DNA from: Acinetobacter sp. XH1741
GTDB taxonomy: Bacteria > Pseudomonadota > Gammaproteobacteria > Pseudomonadales > Moraxellaceae
Assembly (NCBI RefSeq): GCF_041021895.1
Contig: NZ_CP157428.1
Location: 1,612,001 to 1,676,000, forward strand
Direction of reading: 5' to 3'
DNA: 64,000 nt
Shown: piece after piece, positions 10,204 through 20,852 of the stretch
Layout: every line of letters begins with the position of its first letter
How positions within the stretch are numbered: position 1 is the first letter of the stretch
Program-made: the position numbers and the translations under genes
The notes under the pieces: generated by a model
What the model saw: the letters and a program-made list of their open reading frames with translations, nothing else
What the model was told of the DNA's origin: nothing
The model's database searches: none

Positions 10204-13200
10204 ATGAATAAGATATACAAAGTCATTTGGAATGCTTCATTAGGAATCTGGGTTGCCGTTTCTGAAATTGCAAAGGGCCATTCAAAAACTCGTAGCCAAA
10301 GAACAGATGATGCTTTGGTACTTTCAACTGAAGTTTCAAACAATAATTTAATTATCAATCCCTCATCTCTCCCAGCACCACTCCTTTTTCGAATCAAACC
10401 ACTTACATGGGGGGTACTAACAGTACTTGTTCCTTCCATCACTTTTGGTGCAGTTGGTGTTAATGGTGGTGCTCTTGGGCCAAATGGTACTGTTAACTCA
10501 ACAGCAATGTCAGCATGTACTGGAACCACACCGGGAACGACTACTGGCCAAGCTTATGTAGGAGGAGACCGTTCATTAGCGTTTGGTTGTGGTGCTGTAA
10601 CAGATTCAGATAGAGATATTGCAATAGGAAGCCAAGCTTCTACAGTAAATCCAGCAAATGCGACGGGAACTTATAATGAGTCTATCGCGATTGGTGCTCA
10701 AGCCACGGCAAGTGGAGCGCAAGCTGTCGCATTAGGTGGTCAGACTGTAGCGAAAGGTAATTCATCTGTCGCTATTGGTGCTGACGATATGGATAAAGTC
10801 GCTAGTACGAATGCTCCAGCTTTTAACTATACGCCAGCTGCTGGTGATAATGCTGTATATAACAATACTGCTACTGCAACTGCATATAAAAATTTGACGG
10901 GCGATTACTTAGTCAACTTTGAACAAACAAATGGTGGTGCATCTGCAGTAGGAAATCGTTATACCAGTGTACAAACAGGTGAAGCTGCGGTTGCGGTAGG
11001 GTCAAAATCAACTGCTAATGATTTGGGGACAGCTTTAGGTCCTGTAGCGACAGCTGGGGCACTAGCATCAGTAGCATTAGGTACAAAAGCGGATGCAGAG
11101 GGGCAAGGTAGTTTATCTATTGGTGCATTGGCTTATACAGGTAAAACAGGTGATGTTGCTGTAGGTATTAATTCTGCTGCTACAGGTGGTGATTCAATTG
11201 CAATTGGTGCAGGAAAAGACTTAAAAAGTACTGCCTACGTACAATCAGGTGCAACAGCGACTCAAAAAGGTGCCAGTGCATCTGGGGCAAACTCGATATC
11301 AATAGGTACTAACACTGCGGCGACTGGTACAAATGCAGTGGTTGTAGGTACGCAATCAACTGCATCAAATCTGGCAGTAGCAGTTGGTTCAGTTGCTACA
11401 GCTGGAGACCAAAGTGTTTCTATTGGTTCAAATAGCGCAGCTTCTTCTCAAACATCTGTAGCAATTGGTGCCGGAGCACAAGCAACCTTACAGAATAACT
11501 CGGTTGCTTTAGGTAGTGGTTCTGTTGCTGATAGAGCTTCTGGTTCACTCGGATATGATCCTTTAACTGAAACGAGTACAACAAGTACCAATAGTACTTG
11601 GAAGGCAACAGATGCTGCTGTTTCAGTTGGAAATGGAACTACACGAACTCGCCAGATTACTAGCGTTGCGGCTGGAACAAATGATACAGATGCAGCCAAT
11701 GTCGCACAGTTAAAGAAAGCAACTTCTAAAGTTTTAGCTGGAACAGGTACGACAGTTGCTCAGGGAACAGATAGTAACGGTATAACGACTTATACTGTAA
11801 ACGCGAATACATTTGCGATACGTCAAGGAACGACCAATAAAGCGACTATTGGCGATAACACAAATGATAAAGTTAGCTTTATCAATGGTAAAAATACTGT
11901 TGCCAAAGTAGCGGATGAATTAAATAGCAATACTGATGTTACTTTTGATTTAGCTGATGATATTTCATTAAATAGCGTAACAACTGGTAATACGGTGCTG
12001 AATAGTACAGGTGTTACAGTTAATGGTGGGGCGAATGGTCCAGTAAAATTAACAAATACTGGGCTAGATAATGGTGGAAATAAAATCATCAATGTCGCGG
12101 CAGGCACTATTTCATCTACATCCACAGATGCAGTGAATGGTAGCCAGTTAAATACCACCAACCAGAATGTAACGACTGCGCAAAATACTGCAAATACAGC
12201 AGTGACCAATGCAGCAGCAGCCCAAGCAACGGCAGATAAAGGCCTAAACTTTAGTGTCAATGGTGGCACAGCAGACAATGTGAAGCTAGGTGAAACGGTT
12301 AACTTTGCAGATGGGACTAACACCACTGCAACGTATGATCCGACAACCAATACTTATAAATACAGCGTGAATGACAATATTGGTTTAACCAATGCGGGTA
12401 GCTTAACGGTTGGCAACACCAAGGTTGATAACAGTGGATTAACCATTACTGGTGGCCCAAGTGTGACCAAGTCTGGCATTAATGCGGCTAACCAGAAGAT
12501 TACTAACGTAGCAGCAGGCACTATTTCGTCTACATCTACAGATGCAGTGAATGGTAGCCAGTTAAATGCGACCAACCAGAATGTAACGGCTGCGCAAAAT
12601 ACTGCAAATACAGCAGTGACCAACGCAGCAGCAGCACAAGCGACGGCAGACAAAGGCCTGAACTTTAGTGTGAATGGTGGTACAGCAGACAACGTGAAGT
12701 TAGGTGAAACGGTTAACTTTGCAGATGGTACCAACACGACTGCAACGTATGACCCGACAACCAATACTTATAAATACAGTGTGAATGACAACATTGCATT
12801 AACCAATGCAGGTAGTTTAACGGTTGGCAACACTAAAGTTGATAACAGTGGATTAACCATTACTGGTGGCCCAAGTGTAACGACTGCAGGTATTAATGCG
12901 GGTAACCAAAAGGTTACTAACGTTGCAGCAGGCACTATTTCTTCTACATCAACAGATGCAGTCAATGGTAGCCAGTTAAATGCGACCAACCAGAATGTAA
13001 CGACTGCTCAAAATACTGCAAACACAGCAGTCACCAATGCAGCCGCAGCCCAAGCGACGGCAGACAAAGGCCTGAACTTTAGTGTCAATGGTGGTACGGC
13101 TGACAACGTGAAGTTGGGTGAAACGGTTAACTTTGCAGATGGTACGAACACCACTGCAACGTATGACCCGACAACCAATACTTATAAATACAACGTGAAT

Positions 13201-16200
13201 GACAACATTGCATTAACCAATGCTGGCAGTTTAACCGTAGGTAACACTAAAGTTGATAACAGTGGATTAACCATTACTGGTGGTCCAAGTGTAACGTCTG
13301 CTGGTATTGATGCGGGCAACCAGAAGATTACTAACGTTGCAGCAGGTACTAACCCGACCGATGCTGTTAATGTAAGCCAGTTGGGTGCAGCAACTACAGC
13401 AGCCAATACCAAGACAGATGCTTTAGGTACCAGTACCGCAAGTAATTTAGGTGGTGGTGCAGTTTATAATCCTGTTACAGGTGCAGTTAGTTCACCGATT
13501 TATACTGTAAATGGCAACAACGTAAATAACGTGGGCGCTGCAATCACGGCATTGGACAAAGGCTGGACACTACAAAGCAATGGTGCCAATGCAGGTGCAG
13601 TGAAAGCTGGTGATACGGTTGATATTGGTACGGCTACAGGTGAAACGAACCTGAAAGTAACTAAAACTGGTAACAATATCCAGTATGGCTTAAACCGTGA
13701 TCTTAATATTGACAGTGTAACGGCAGGCGACAGCAAGTTAGACACTAACGGTTTAACTATTACTGGCGGTCCAAGTGTAACCAAGTCTGGCATTAATGCA
13801 GCTAACCAAAAGATTACTAATGTTGCAGCAGGAACCATTTCTGCTACATCAACAGATGCAGTGAATGGTAGCCAGTTAAATGCGACCAACCAGAATGTAA
13901 CGACTGCGCAAAATACTGCAAACACGGCAGTGACCAACGCAGCAGCAGCCCAAGCAACGGCAGACAAAGGCCTGAACTTTAGTGTCAATGGTGGTACGGC
14001 TAAGAACGTGAAGTTGGGTGAAACGGTTAACTTTGCAGATGGTACGAATACGACTGCGACGTATGACCCAGCAACCAATACTTATAAATACAGCGTGAAT
14101 GACAACATTGCGTTAACCAATACAGGTAGCTTAACGGTCGGCAACACTAAAGTTGATAACAGTGGATTAACCATTACTGGTGGTCCAAGTGTAACGTCTG
14201 CTGGTATTAATGCAGGCAACCAGAAGATTACCAATGTTGCAGCAGGTACTAACCCGACCGATGCTGTTAATGTAAGCCAATTGGGTGCAGCAACTACAGC
14301 AGCCAATACCAAGACAGATGCTTTAGGTACCAGTACCGCGAGCAATTTAGGTGGTGGTGCAGTTTATAATCCTGTTACAGGTGCAGTTAGTTCACCGATC
14401 TATACTGTAAATGGTACTAACGTAAATAACGTGGGCGCTGCAATCAGTGAATTGGACAAAGGCTGGACATTACAAAGCAATGGTAGCAATGCTGGTGCAG
14501 TGAAAGCTGGTGATACCGTTGACATTGGTACAGTTGCAGGTGAAGCCAACCTGAAAGTCACCAAAACTGGAAACAATATCCAGTATGGCTTAAACCGTGA
14601 TCTGAATATTGACAGCGTAACGGCAGGTGACAGCAAGTTAGACACTAACGGTTTAACTATTGCAGGTGGCCCAAGCGTGACCAAGTCTGGCATTAATGCG
14701 GCTAATCAAAAGATCACCAACGTTACAGCAGGCACTATTTCGTCTACATCAACAGATGCAGTGAATGGTAGCCAGTTAAATGCAACCAACCAGAATGTAA
14801 CGACTGCTCAGAACACTGCAAACACGGCAGTGACCAATGCAGCAGCAGCACAAGCGACGGCAGACAAAGGCCTGAACTTTAGTGTCAATGGTGGTACAGC
14901 AGACAACGTGAAGTTAGGTGAAACGGTTAACTTTGCAGATGGTACGAACACGACTGCAACGTATGACCCGACAACCAATACTTATAAATACAGCGTGAAT
15001 GACAACATTGCGTTAACCAATGCTGGCAGTTTAACCGTAGGTAACACTAAGGTTGATAACAGTGGATTAACCATTACTGGTGGTCCAAGTGTAACGTCTG
15101 CAGGTATTAATGCGGGTAACCAAAAAGTTACTAACGTTGCAGCAGGCACTATTTCTGCTACATCAACAGATGCAGTCAATGGTAGCCAGTTAAATGCAAC
15201 CAATCAGAATGTAACGACTGCTCAAAATACTGCAAATACAGCAGTGACCAATGCAGCGGCAGCACAAGCGACGGCAGACAAAGGCCTGAATTTTAGTGTC
15301 AATGGTGGTACGGCTGACAACGTGAAGTTGGGTGAAACGGTTAACTTTGCAGATGGGACTAATACCACTGCAACCTATGATCCGACAACCAATACTTATA
15401 AATACAGCGTGAATGACAACATTGGTTTAACCAATGCAGGTAGTTTAACGGTTGGCAATACTAAAGTTGATAACAGTGGTTTAACGGCTGGCAATACTAA
15501 GGTTGATAACAGTGGATTAACCATTACTGGTGGGCCAAGTGTAACGTCTGCTGGTATTAATGCAGGCAACCAGAAGATTACCAATGTTGCAGCAGGAACT
15601 AATCCGACCGATGCTGTTAATGTAAGCCAATTGGGTGCAGTAACTACAGCAGCCAATACCAAGACAGATGCGTTGGGAACCAGTACAGCGAACAACCTAG
15701 GTGGTGGTGCAGTTTATAATCCTGTTACAGGTGCAGTTAGTTCACCAACTTATACCGTAAATGGCAATAACGTAAATAACGTGGGTGCTGCAATCACTGC
15801 ATTGGACAAAGGCTGGACACTACAAAGCAATGGTGCCAATGCAGGTGCAGTGAAAGCTGGTGATACGGTTGATATTGGTACGGCTACAGGCGAAACAAAC
15901 CTGAAAGTCACCAAGACTGGAAACAATATCCAGTATGGCTTAAACCGTGATCTTAATATTGACAGCGTAACGGCAGGCGACAGCAAACTAGATACCAATG
16001 GTTTAACTATCACAGGCGGTCCAAGCGTGACCAAGTCTGGCATTAATGCAGCTAACCAAAAGATTACTAATGTTGCAGCAGGCACTATTTCTGCTACATC
16101 AACAGATGCAGTAAATGGTAGCCAGTTAAATACCCTCGATAATCGTGTGACTAAGAATGGTGATTCTACAGCCAATATTTTTGGTGGTGGTGCCAAAGCT

Positions 16201-17592
16201 AATCCAGATGGTTCGATTTCTAACCCGACTTATAATGTTGCAGGTACAAGTGCCAACAATGTAGGCGATGCATTAACAGCACTTGATAAAGCAGTCACTG
16301 ATGCAGGTACAGCAGCAAATGCAGGCTGGACTGTTTCAGCCAATGGCGATACAGCGACTGCTAAAAACATCAAGCCAAATGGCAAAGTCAACTTTACAGG
16401 CGACGATAACTTAACCGTTGCTCAGACGAGCAATACGGATAATGAAGGTAACATTAAGGTTGCGCTGAACAAAAACTTGAAGGTTGATAGCGTTACAACG
16501 GGTACGACAGTAATTGATACGACTGGCGTAAAAGTTGGAGATAACGTTCAGTTAGGAGCAACAGGTTTAACTATTGTTGGTGGACCAAGTATTATGACTT
16601 CTGGAATCAGTGCAGGTAACAAGGTTATTACCAATGTAGCTGCTGGTGTTAACACGACAGATGCAGTGAACAAAGGCCAACTTGATAGTGCAATCACGAA
16701 CATTAATAACAATGTTGGTGCATTGGCTAATAGTGCAGTTCAGTATGACAAAAATGCAGATGGTACAGTCAACAAAGACTCTGTGACTTTAGCAGGTGGT
16801 GCTAATGGTACAGCACTTAAGAATGTCGCAAATGGTACGGTAGCAGAAGGTTCTAAAGATGCTGTAAATGGAGGCCAGTTGTGGAATGTTCAACAACAGG
16901 TTGACAAAAATACGGGTGATATCTCGAACCTTCAAAATAACATTAACAATGGTAAAACTGGTCTAGTTCAACAAGCGGATAAAGATGCTGCGATTACTGT
17001 TGGTAAAGACACGGGTGGTACACAAGTTAATGTTGCTGGAAAAGCGGGTGACCGTACGGTGACTGGCGTTAAAGCGGGTGCAGTGACTGAGTCTTCAAAA
17101 GATGCAGTAAATGGTTCTCAGCTTAATGCAACCAATCAGGCGCTTGTAAACGCACTAGGTGGTGGAGCGGGTTATAACAATATTACCGAAAGCTTCTCAA
17201 ACCCTACGTATAACGTGGCTGATAAGTCTTACAACAATGTCGGTGATGCGATAGGCGCATTGAATCAAGCTGATCAAACATTAAACAATAAAATTGATAA
17301 TGTGAACAACAAGCTTGAGCAAGCGTTCTATGCAACAAATCAGCGTATCGACAACTTGGAAGAAAAAATGTCTGCTGGTATTGCTGCAAATGCTGCACTT
17401 GAAAATGCGCCATTTATTGCAGGGAAAGTCACTATGGCTGTTGGTGCTGCTTACTATAATCAGCAAAATGCTGTAGGTGTGACTGTGCGTAAAACAGCCG
17501 ACAACGGTCGCTGGTCACTTACAACAGGTGCAGCGCTTGGCAGTCAGGGTAGCCCATTAGTACGAGTTGGTGTAAGTACAGTCATTGACTAA
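10204..17592 (+). CDS. Trimeric autotransporter adhesin, Ata-like (copy 2)
   Basis: About 2462 residues from the ATG at 10204; an upstream in-frame start at 10180 is rejected because [14 protein letters not shown] is the conserved beginning of the extended signal peptide region. Unusually, some 40 polar residues separate that motif from the hydrophobic core ([14 protein letters not shown], about residues 69-82). A YadA-like head follows (about 130-460), then a neck ([19 protein letters not shown] near 480). A very repetitive stalk runs from about 510 to 2380. The YadA anchor ([19 protein letters not shown]) ends in VSTVID, again without a terminal aromatic. The last 300 residues match copy 1 closely, while heads and most of the stalk differ. 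This suggests a shared anchor with diverged binding parts. tpgA2 follows. Confidence 0.92.
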   Translation: MNKIYKVIWNASLGIWVAVSEIAKGHSKTRSQRTDDALVLSTEVSNNNLIINPSSLPAPLLFRIKPLTWGVLTVLVPSITFGAVGVNGGALGPNGTVNSTAMSACTGTTPGTTTGQAYVGGDRSLAFGCGAVTDSDRDIAIGSQASTVNPANATGTYNESIAIGAQATASGAQAVALGGQTVAKGNSSVAIGADDMDKVASTNAPAFNYTPAAGDNAVYNNTATATAYKNLTGDYLVNFEQTNGGASAVGNRYTSVQTGEAAVAVGSKSTANDLGTALGPVATAGALASVALGTKADAEGQGSLSIGALAYTGKTGDVAVGINSAATGGDSIAIGAGKDLKSTAYVQSGATATQKGASASGANSISIGTNTAATGTNAVVVGTQSTASNLAVAVGSVATAGDQSVSIGSNSAASSQTSVAIGAGAQATLQNNSVALGSGSVADRASGSLGYDPLTETSTTSTNSTWKATDAAVSVGNGTTRTRQITSVAAGTNDTDAANVAQLKKATSKVLAGTGTTVAQGTDSNGITTYTVNANTFAIRQGTTNKATIGDNTNDKVSFINGKNTVAKVADELNSNTDVTFDLADDISLNSVTTGNTVLNSTGVTVNGGANGPVKLTNTGLDNGGNKIINVAAGTISSTSTDAVNGSQLNTTNQNVTTAQNTANTAVTNAAAAQATADKGLNFSVNGGTADNVKLGETVNFADGTNTTATYDPTTNTYKYSVNDNIGLTNAGSLTVGNTKVDNSGLTITGGPSVTKSGINAANQKITNVAAGTISSTSTDAVNGSQLNATNQNVTAAQNTANTAVTNAAAAQATADKGLNFSVNGGTADNVKLGETVNFADGTNTTATYDPTTNTYKYSVNDNIALTNAGSLTVGNTKVDNSGLTITGGPSVTTAGINAGNQKVTNVAAGTISSTSTDAVNGSQLNATNQNVTTAQNTANTAVTNAAAAQATADKGLNFSVNGGTADNVKLGETVNFADGTNTTATYDPTTNTYKYNVNDNIALTNAGSLTVGNTKVDNSGLTITGGPSVTSAGIDAGNQKITNVAAGTNPTDAVNVSQLGAATTAANTKTDALGTSTASNLGGGAVYNPVTGAVSSPIYTVNGNNVNNVGAAITALDKGWTLQSNGANAGAVKAGDTVDIGTATGETNLKVTKTGNNIQYGLNRDLNIDSVTAGDSKLDTNGLTITGGPSVTKSGINAANQKITNVAAGTISATSTDAVNGSQLNATNQNVTTAQNTANTAVTNAAAAQATADKGLNFSVNGGTAKNVKLGETVNFADGTNTTATYDPATNTYKYSVNDNIALTNTGSLTVGNTKVDNSGLTITGGPSVTSAGINAGNQKITNVAAGTNPTDAVNVSQLGAATTAANTKTDALGTSTASNLGGGAVYNPVTGAVSSPIYTVNGTNVNNVGAAISELDKGWTLQSNGSNAGAVKAGDTVDIGTVAGEANLKVTKTGNNIQYGLNRDLNIDSVTAGDSKLDTNGLTIAGGPSVTKSGINAANQKITNVTAGTISSTSTDAVNGSQLNATNQNVTTAQNTANTAVTNAAAAQATADKGLNFSVNGGTADNVKLGETVNFADGTNTTATYDPTTNTYKYSVNDNIALTNAGSLTVGNTKVDNSGLTITGGPSVTSAGINAGNQKVTNVAAGTISATSTDAVNGSQLNATNQNVTTAQNTANTAVTNAAAAQATADKGLNFSVNGGTADNVKLGETVNFADGTNTTATYDPTTNTYKYSVNDNIGLTNAGSLTVGNTKVDNSGLTAGNTKVDNSGLTITGGPSVTSAGINAGNQKITNVAAGTNPTDAVNVSQLGAVTTAANTKTDALGTSTANNLGGGAVYNPVTGAVSSPTYTVNGNNVNNVGAAITALDKGWTLQSNGANAGAVKAGDTVDIGTATGETNLKVTKTGNNIQYGLNRDLNIDSVTAGDSKLDTNGLTITGGPSVTKSGINAANQKITNVAAGTISATSTDAVNGSQLNTLDNRVTKNGDSTANIFGGGAKANPDGSISNPTYNVAGTSANNVGDALTALDKAVTDAGTAANAGWTVSANGDTATAKNIKPNGKVNFTGDDNLTVAQTSNTDNEGNIKVALNKNLKVDSVTTGTTVIDTTGVKVGDNVQLGATGLTIVGGPSIMTSGISAGNKVITNVAAGVNTTDAVNKGQLDSAITNINNNVGALANSAVQYDKNADGTVNKDSVTLAGGANGTALKNVANGTVAEGSKDAVNGGQLWNVQQQVDKNTGDISNLQNNINNGKTGLVQQADKDAAITVGKDTGGTQVNVAGKAGDRTVTGVKAGAVTESSKDAVNGSQLNATNQALVNALGGGAGYNNITESFSNPTYNVADKSYNNVGDAIGALNQADQTLNNKIDNVNNKLEQAFYATNQRIDNLEEKMSAGIAANAALENAPFIAGKVTMAVGAAYYNQQNAVGVTVRKTADNGRWSLTTGAALGSQGSPLVRVGVSTVID
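12238..16130 (+). repeat. Modular repeats of adhesin 2 stalk (414-bp and 900-bp periods)
   Basis: The module starting [19 protein letters not shown] begins at 12238, 12652, 13066, 13966, 14866 and 15280, giving spacings of 414, 414, 900, 900 and 414 bp. The longer units contain a second module ([13 protein letters not shown] to [17 protein letters not shown]) that begins at 13351, 14251 and 15601. Copies are nearly identical at the DNA level. All periods are multiples of three. Confidence 0.92.
15451..15522 (+). repeat. 36-bp in-frame tandem duplication in adhesin 2
   Basis: Two adjacent units (15451-15486 and 15487-15522) encode [12 protein letters not shown] and [12 protein letters not shown]. 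All other copies of this stalk module carry the unit once. The two DNA copies differ at only four positions, so the duplication looks recent. Confidence 0.9.
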
Positions 17593-17604
17593 TTTTGACT
17601 AGGC

Positions 17605-17627
17605 GAGGAAGGCTTAAGGCCTTCCTC
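17605..17627 (+). promoter_or_regulatory. Hairpin between adhesin 2 and tpgA2
   Basis: A nine-base perfect stem (17605-17613 with 17619-17627, loop TTAAG) lies between the adhesin stop and the tpgA2 start. No T-run follows. Its position mirrors the hairpin at 8763-8784 in the first cassette, although the sequence is different. Confidence 0.55.
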
Positions 17628-17651
17628 ATTCTCCATTTCGAGAGTAAAAAT

Positions 17652-18434
17652 ATGAAAAATACAGTTAAGGTGTTATTTATTGCTGTTCTTTCTGGCCTGG
17701 CAATGGTTAGTTATGCACAAGAAGACACAAGATCTCAGCAAGAGGTTACTTTTCCTAAAGTATCTGATAGCTATTTAAAACAAGTAAAACGTTATGAGTA
17801 CCAAGATGTTGCTCGTTTAGACTTAGGGCTGAATAAAGACCAGATTCGAGCTTTATTGGGCAATCCCCAATTTAGTGAAGGAGTATTTGCAGTAAAAGTC
17901 TGGAACTATGTACTTGATGTGCGTATTCCTCACACAAACCAGTATAAACGCTGCCAGTTACGTATTGATTTTAATAAAAAGTATTTGGCAGAACGTTTAT
18001 CGTGGAAAGGTGAGGAGTGCGAAGGCTTAGCTGCTTTGGGTGAAAATAATCAGTCACCTGTGAACAATGCTGTGATTAGTGGACGTACAGCAAGCGTTTT
18101 ATTCGCTTTTGATCGTTCCGATGCAGCTGCAATTCAGCAGGGTTTAAACAATCTAGACAAAGTTGTCGATCAAATTAAGCAAAGCCCATCGACAACACCT
18201 ATTATTGTTTCTGGATTTGCAGATCCATTAGGTAAGTTTAGTCATAACCAAGAATTATCTTCTAAACGAGCCAATACGGTGGCTAAACTACTTGTACAAC
18301 AGGGAGTAGATCCAAATCGTATACAAATACAGGCAAATAGTCAGACCGATATATATAAGCAGTGTAGCGGTAACAATAGTTCACAACTTATTCAATGTTT
18401 AGCACCAAATAGACGTGTTAATATAACTTGGTAA
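17652..18434 (+). CDS. tpgA: TpgA-type periplasmic helper of the trimeric autotransporter (copy 2)
   Basis: 260 residues from the ATG at 17652; the open frame extends to 17595, but only this start gives a signal peptide ([22 protein letters not shown]). It has a BamE-like half ([18 protein letters not shown]) and an OmpA-like peptidoglycan-binding half ([19 protein letters not shown], closing NRRVNITW). It is very similar to the copy at 8813, and the last roughly 85 coding bases plus the following dozen are almost identical between copies (two differences). It is probably cotranscribed with the adhesin 59 bases upstream and supports its secretion or anchoring. Whether each TpgA serves only its own adhesin is unknown. 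Confidence 0.88.
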   Translation: MKNTVKVLFIAVLSGLAMVSYAQEDTRSQQEVTFPKVSDSYLKQVKRYEYQDVARLDLGLNKDQIRALLGNPQFSEGVFAVKVWNYVLDVRIPHTNQYKRCQLRIDFNKKYLAERLSWKGEECEGLAALGENNQSPVNNAVISGRTASVLFAFDRSDAAAIQQGLNNLDKVVDQIKQSPSTTPIIVSGFADPLGKFSHNQELSSKRANTVAKLLVQQGVDPNRIQIQANSQTDIYKQCSGNNSSQLIQCLAPNRRVNITW

Positions 18435-18450
18435 AACGGTCTGTCACGGC

Positions 18451-18481
18451 AAAGTAATCACCCTCTTAGGGTGGTTACTTT
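18451..18481 (+). terminator. Intrinsic terminator after tpgA2
   Basis: A 14-bp stem with one G-T pair (18451-18464 with 18468-18481), three-base loop CTT, then further T residues. Homologous to the terminator after tpgA1. Confidence 0.88.
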
Positions 18482-18552
18482 TTCGTTTTAGGAGACTAAA
18501 AAATACAAAGCATATATTTAAAACTGTTAAGTTCTAATATTTTATATAAATA

Positions 18553-19137
18553 TCATCTTTGAAAATAATAAAAGTGTTGAGGCGTAAGTAGAGCATCTAA
18601 GGGTTGATCCCAGCTTTGTCGTTTTAAGGTATGTTCAATGAATTGAAACTGATGTGCCAATCCTAAACGGTAAGGCTTATGCTTAGCACTTGCCAAAGTA
18701 CGATCATAATATCCGCCCCCCATACCAATACGTGTCCCATATTGATCACAGGCCAAAAGTGGCATAAGCAGTAAATCAAGCTCTGATACATGTTTTCCTC
18801 GCGTTGCCATAGGTTCTTTCATACCTAAGGGATGGTGAGAAAACCGTCGAGTTAAATATTGGTTCTTATTTATTTTTACCCATACTAAACGTTGGTTCAT
18901 TGAACAAATCATTGGTAAATAAACGTGTTTGTTCTTTTTAAAACATAGTTTGATAAGAAGATCAGTATGGATCTCACCAAATGCATGTAAATATAAGCCG
19001 ATTTTTTTTGAAGAATGAAAAATAGGAAGGTGATTCAGCTCATGTAATACCCGAAGCTGAGCCTTTTTTTGCTCAAATTGAGTTAAAGAACGTCTTTTAG
19101 ATCTTAGATTTTTTCTAATAAAACTTAGTTCATTCAT
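18553..19137 (-). CDS. ygfA: 5-formyltetrahydrofolate cyclo-ligase
   Basis: A 194-residue cytoplasmic enzyme that converts 5-formyl-THF to 5,10-methenyl-THF using ATP. Family marks are the N-terminal RKNLRSKRRSL basic helix, the central GKHVSELDLLLMPLLACD, the glycine-rich ATP site RIGMGGGYYDRTL and the C-terminal LDALLTPQ. The ATG at 19137 is preferred over an upstream TTG at 19152. In enterobacteria ygfA follows the 6S RNA gene directly, but here they are about 1.3 kb apart with opposite-strand genes between. A decayed copy of its 3' end lies at 9708-9840. Confidence 0.93.
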   Translation of the reverse strand: MNELSFIRKNLRSKRRSLTQFEQKKAQLRVLHELNHLPIFHSSKKIGLYLHAFGEIHTDLLIKLCFKKNKHVYLPMICSMNQRLVWVKINKNQYLTRRFSHHPLGMKEPMATRGKHVSELDLLLMPLLACDQYGTRIGMGGGYYDRTLASAKHKPYRLGLAHQFQFIEHTLKRQSWDQPLDALLTPQHFYYFQR

Positions 19138-19376
19138 GGATAAATCTAACAAAGATTTGAGATCAGTCGTGCAAAATTATACCTACTTTTCTATAACTTC
19201 ACTGAAATATCCTCATTATTGAAAAAATAGTCGAACTTACTTAGTAAAGTAACTATATTTTGTTCCGAGAAGAATCTATTTGCATAAGTTTTATAATTTT
19301 TTTACCTATTTACAGTATTTATTTATCTTTAATCAGGATAAGTATATTTAAAGATGAATATGAAACTGTGAAGCAG

Positions 19377-19715
19377 ATGAATTTAAAAATTTTAACCTTG
19401 ATGATATGTACTACGTTGTTCGCTGGATGTACAAAACAAGCCGAATCTGAGACTGCTCAAGTTGACTATAAGACTCAATTTGAAGAGTCTGATCAAAAAA
19501 TTAGTGAGTTCTTAGATCAACTGGACAATCCAAACACACCTCAAGAGGTTAAAGTTAAAATTTTATGCCATGATTATCCTGATGTGTACAAGAAACAATA
19601 CATGCCGGCATTAATAAAAATTTCACCAAAACCGTATACAGAAGAAAAGTTATTGTCAGATTTAAAAAGTGCCACTGATTACTATAAAGGGAATTTAGGG
19701 ATAAAGTGTGATTGA
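19377..19715 (+). CDS. Putative small lipoprotein, unknown function
   Basis: A 112-residue protein from the ATG at 19377; an in-frame TTG at 19260 would bury the signal peptide and is rejected. The N-terminus (MNLKILTLMICTTLFAGC) is a lipoprotein signal with lipobox LFAGC, so the mature protein should be lipid-anchored. The mature part is charged and helical with two further cysteines (KILCHDYPD and the C-terminal GIKCD) that could form a disulfide. I recognise no family. It is transcribed opposite to ygfA. Confidence 0.7.
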   Translation: MNLKILTLMICTTLFAGCTKQAESETAQVDYKTQFEESDQKISEFLDQLDNPNTPQEVKVKILCHDYPDVYKKQYMPALIKISPKPYTEEKLLSDLKSATDYYKGNLGIKCD

Positions 19716-19822
19716 TATTTGTTTATTAATTCTCAAATAAATTAATAAATGTGAATTGATTGGCATTATTTAGTTGTGCTAAATTTCTCTGGGTTAATTA
19801 TTTGACGTTTTCAGGATTTGAT

Positions 19823-19936
19823 ATGCAAATCTTAAAATTTTTGCAGAGCTTTAATACGGTTAGTACTTATTTGACACTTGCTTCTATCTTGCTAGTGGTC
19901 CTAATGATTTACTTTTATGTAATCAACCCTACATGA
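19823..19936 (+). CDS. Putative 37-residue single-pass membrane protein
   Basis: ATG at 19823 with AGGA at 19813-19816 (six-base spacing) and TGA at 19934. It encodes 37 residues: a short polar N-terminus (MQILKFLQSFNTVST), one hydrophobic helix (LTLASILLVVLMIYFYV) and the tail INPT. Start, ribosome site and a single clean transmembrane helix make it a plausible real small protein. No homologue is recognised. It lies between two small exported proteins on the same strand. Confidence 0.5.
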   Translation: MQILKFLQSFNTVSTYLTLASILLVVLMIYFYVINPT

Positions 19937-20015
19937 TGATTTTGAAAAGAAAACGTTAACTTTTAACTATTTCCTTGTTTAGCGCAGCTGTTTAATAAGA
20001 AATTAGGATAGGGAT

Positions 20016-20336
20016 ATGAAATTCAAAATATTATTGCTAAGTTTTATAGCCACGGGCTGTTTTGCTAACGAGGATGTAAACGATCCTGATATTTGCAATA
20101 TCGTGAAAAAAGTTGCTTATAACGTAATGGAAGCAAGACAAAAAAAAGTACCAGCTCAAGACTTACAACAAATTGCCAATGGTCTTACCGATGAAAAAGC
20201 GCAACAGCTTTATCAAGATTTAATTAACTCGGCTTATGCAGCCAAGGTATTCAAAACAAGTTTTTTTAAACGTAAAGCCATCGAAGATTTTCAGACAGGG
20301 TGGTATGAAGAATGCCTACATAGAAATGGGCAATAA
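20016..20336 (+). CDS. Small exported protein, unknown function
   Basis: A 106-residue protein from the ATG at 20016 with a good ribosome site (AGGATAGGGAT). It has a short signal peptide (MKFKILLLSFIATGCFA), cut either by signal peptidase I after CFA or, less likely, as a lipoprotein at Cys15. The mature part is helical with cysteines in DICNIV and EECLHR, which suggests a disulfide in the periplasm. No family is recognised. It ends about 140 bases before the 3' end of the convergent 6S RNA gene. Confidence 0.72.
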   Translation: MKFKILLLSFIATGCFANEDVNDPDICNIVKKVAYNVMEARQKKVPAQDLQQIANGLTDEKAQQLYQDLINSAYAAKVFKTSFFKRKAIEDFQTGWYEECLHRNGQ

Positions 20337-20473
20337 TTAACAATAGTAGAGATTTAATTTTTAAGTTTATCTAATTAATTTGAAAAAATGAACTTTGAAA
20401 TAGACTGACAGATCTGTCTTGAAATCTTAATTTAAAATAAAAATTATATTAATAGTGATCTAAGAAAAATAAA

Positions 20474-20653
20474 TACTCCGAAGATGCCGCTGCATGTGTC
20501 GTTACCCTGAACCCGATGAGTTCAAGGTGGACGCGACGTATACTTCCTGGGTTTCCTACACAGGGTAGGCATACACTCTAAATATACAGAACACAATCCA
20601 TAAGTTTAAGTATCGGCAGGGGAATAGACCCGCTGGCGAACATCCCAGAGTTA
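20474..20653 (-). ncRNA. ssrS: 6S RNA
   Basis: Minus-strand sequence matches 6S RNA landmarks: near the 5' end GGGATGTTCGCCAGCGGG, then TCCCCTGCCGATA, and near the 3' end CCTTGAACTCATCGGGTTCA with GTAACGACACATGCAG. The two ends pair to form the closing stem around a large central bubble that mimics an open promoter and traps sigma-70 RNA polymerase in stationary phase. The location downstream of zapA is the conserved gammaproteobacterial position. Ends are approximate: the 5' end is set from the promoter at 20659-20686. Confidence 0.9.
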
Positions 20654-20658
20654 GCTTA

Positions 20659-20686
20659 AGTATAACCGATCTGGTTCCTTTGGCAA
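20659..20686 (-). promoter_or_regulatory. Putative sigma-70 promoter of 6S RNA
   Basis: On the minus strand TTGCCA (20681-20686) and TATACT (20659-20664) are separated by 16 bases and place a start near 20653, at the expected 6S RNA 5' end. The zapA terminator lies upstream, so 6S RNA should have its own promoter. Confidence 0.6.
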
Positions 20687-20786
20687 TGATCTGAGTTTAT
20701 TGAACTGTAAAGTTATTCTTCGTTTGATGAAGCTTTGTACACTCAAGGAACATTAATCAATATTTAAGTACACTAAATAGTTTGAA

Positions 20787-20834
20787 TACAAAAATGCCTT
20801 GCTTCTATAAATGATAGTGCAAGGCATTTTTGTA
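20787..20834 (-). terminator. Intrinsic terminator after zapA
   Basis: A 16-bp perfect stem (20787-20802 with 20819-20834) with A-run and T-run ends, placed just beyond the zapA stop on the minus strand. Confidence 0.85.
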
Positions 20835-20852
20835 TTGATAGCTATCTATCTA

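Noticed and set aside
11823..14078. Long minus-strand open frames (up to 192 codons) opposite adhesin 2
   Set aside because: They recur with the stalk repeats and have Val/Leu/Pro-rich antisense composition. No ribosome sites. They are shadows of a repetitive gene.
17595..17651. Earlier start for tpgA2
   Set aside because: It would run through the intergenic hairpin and bury the signal peptide.
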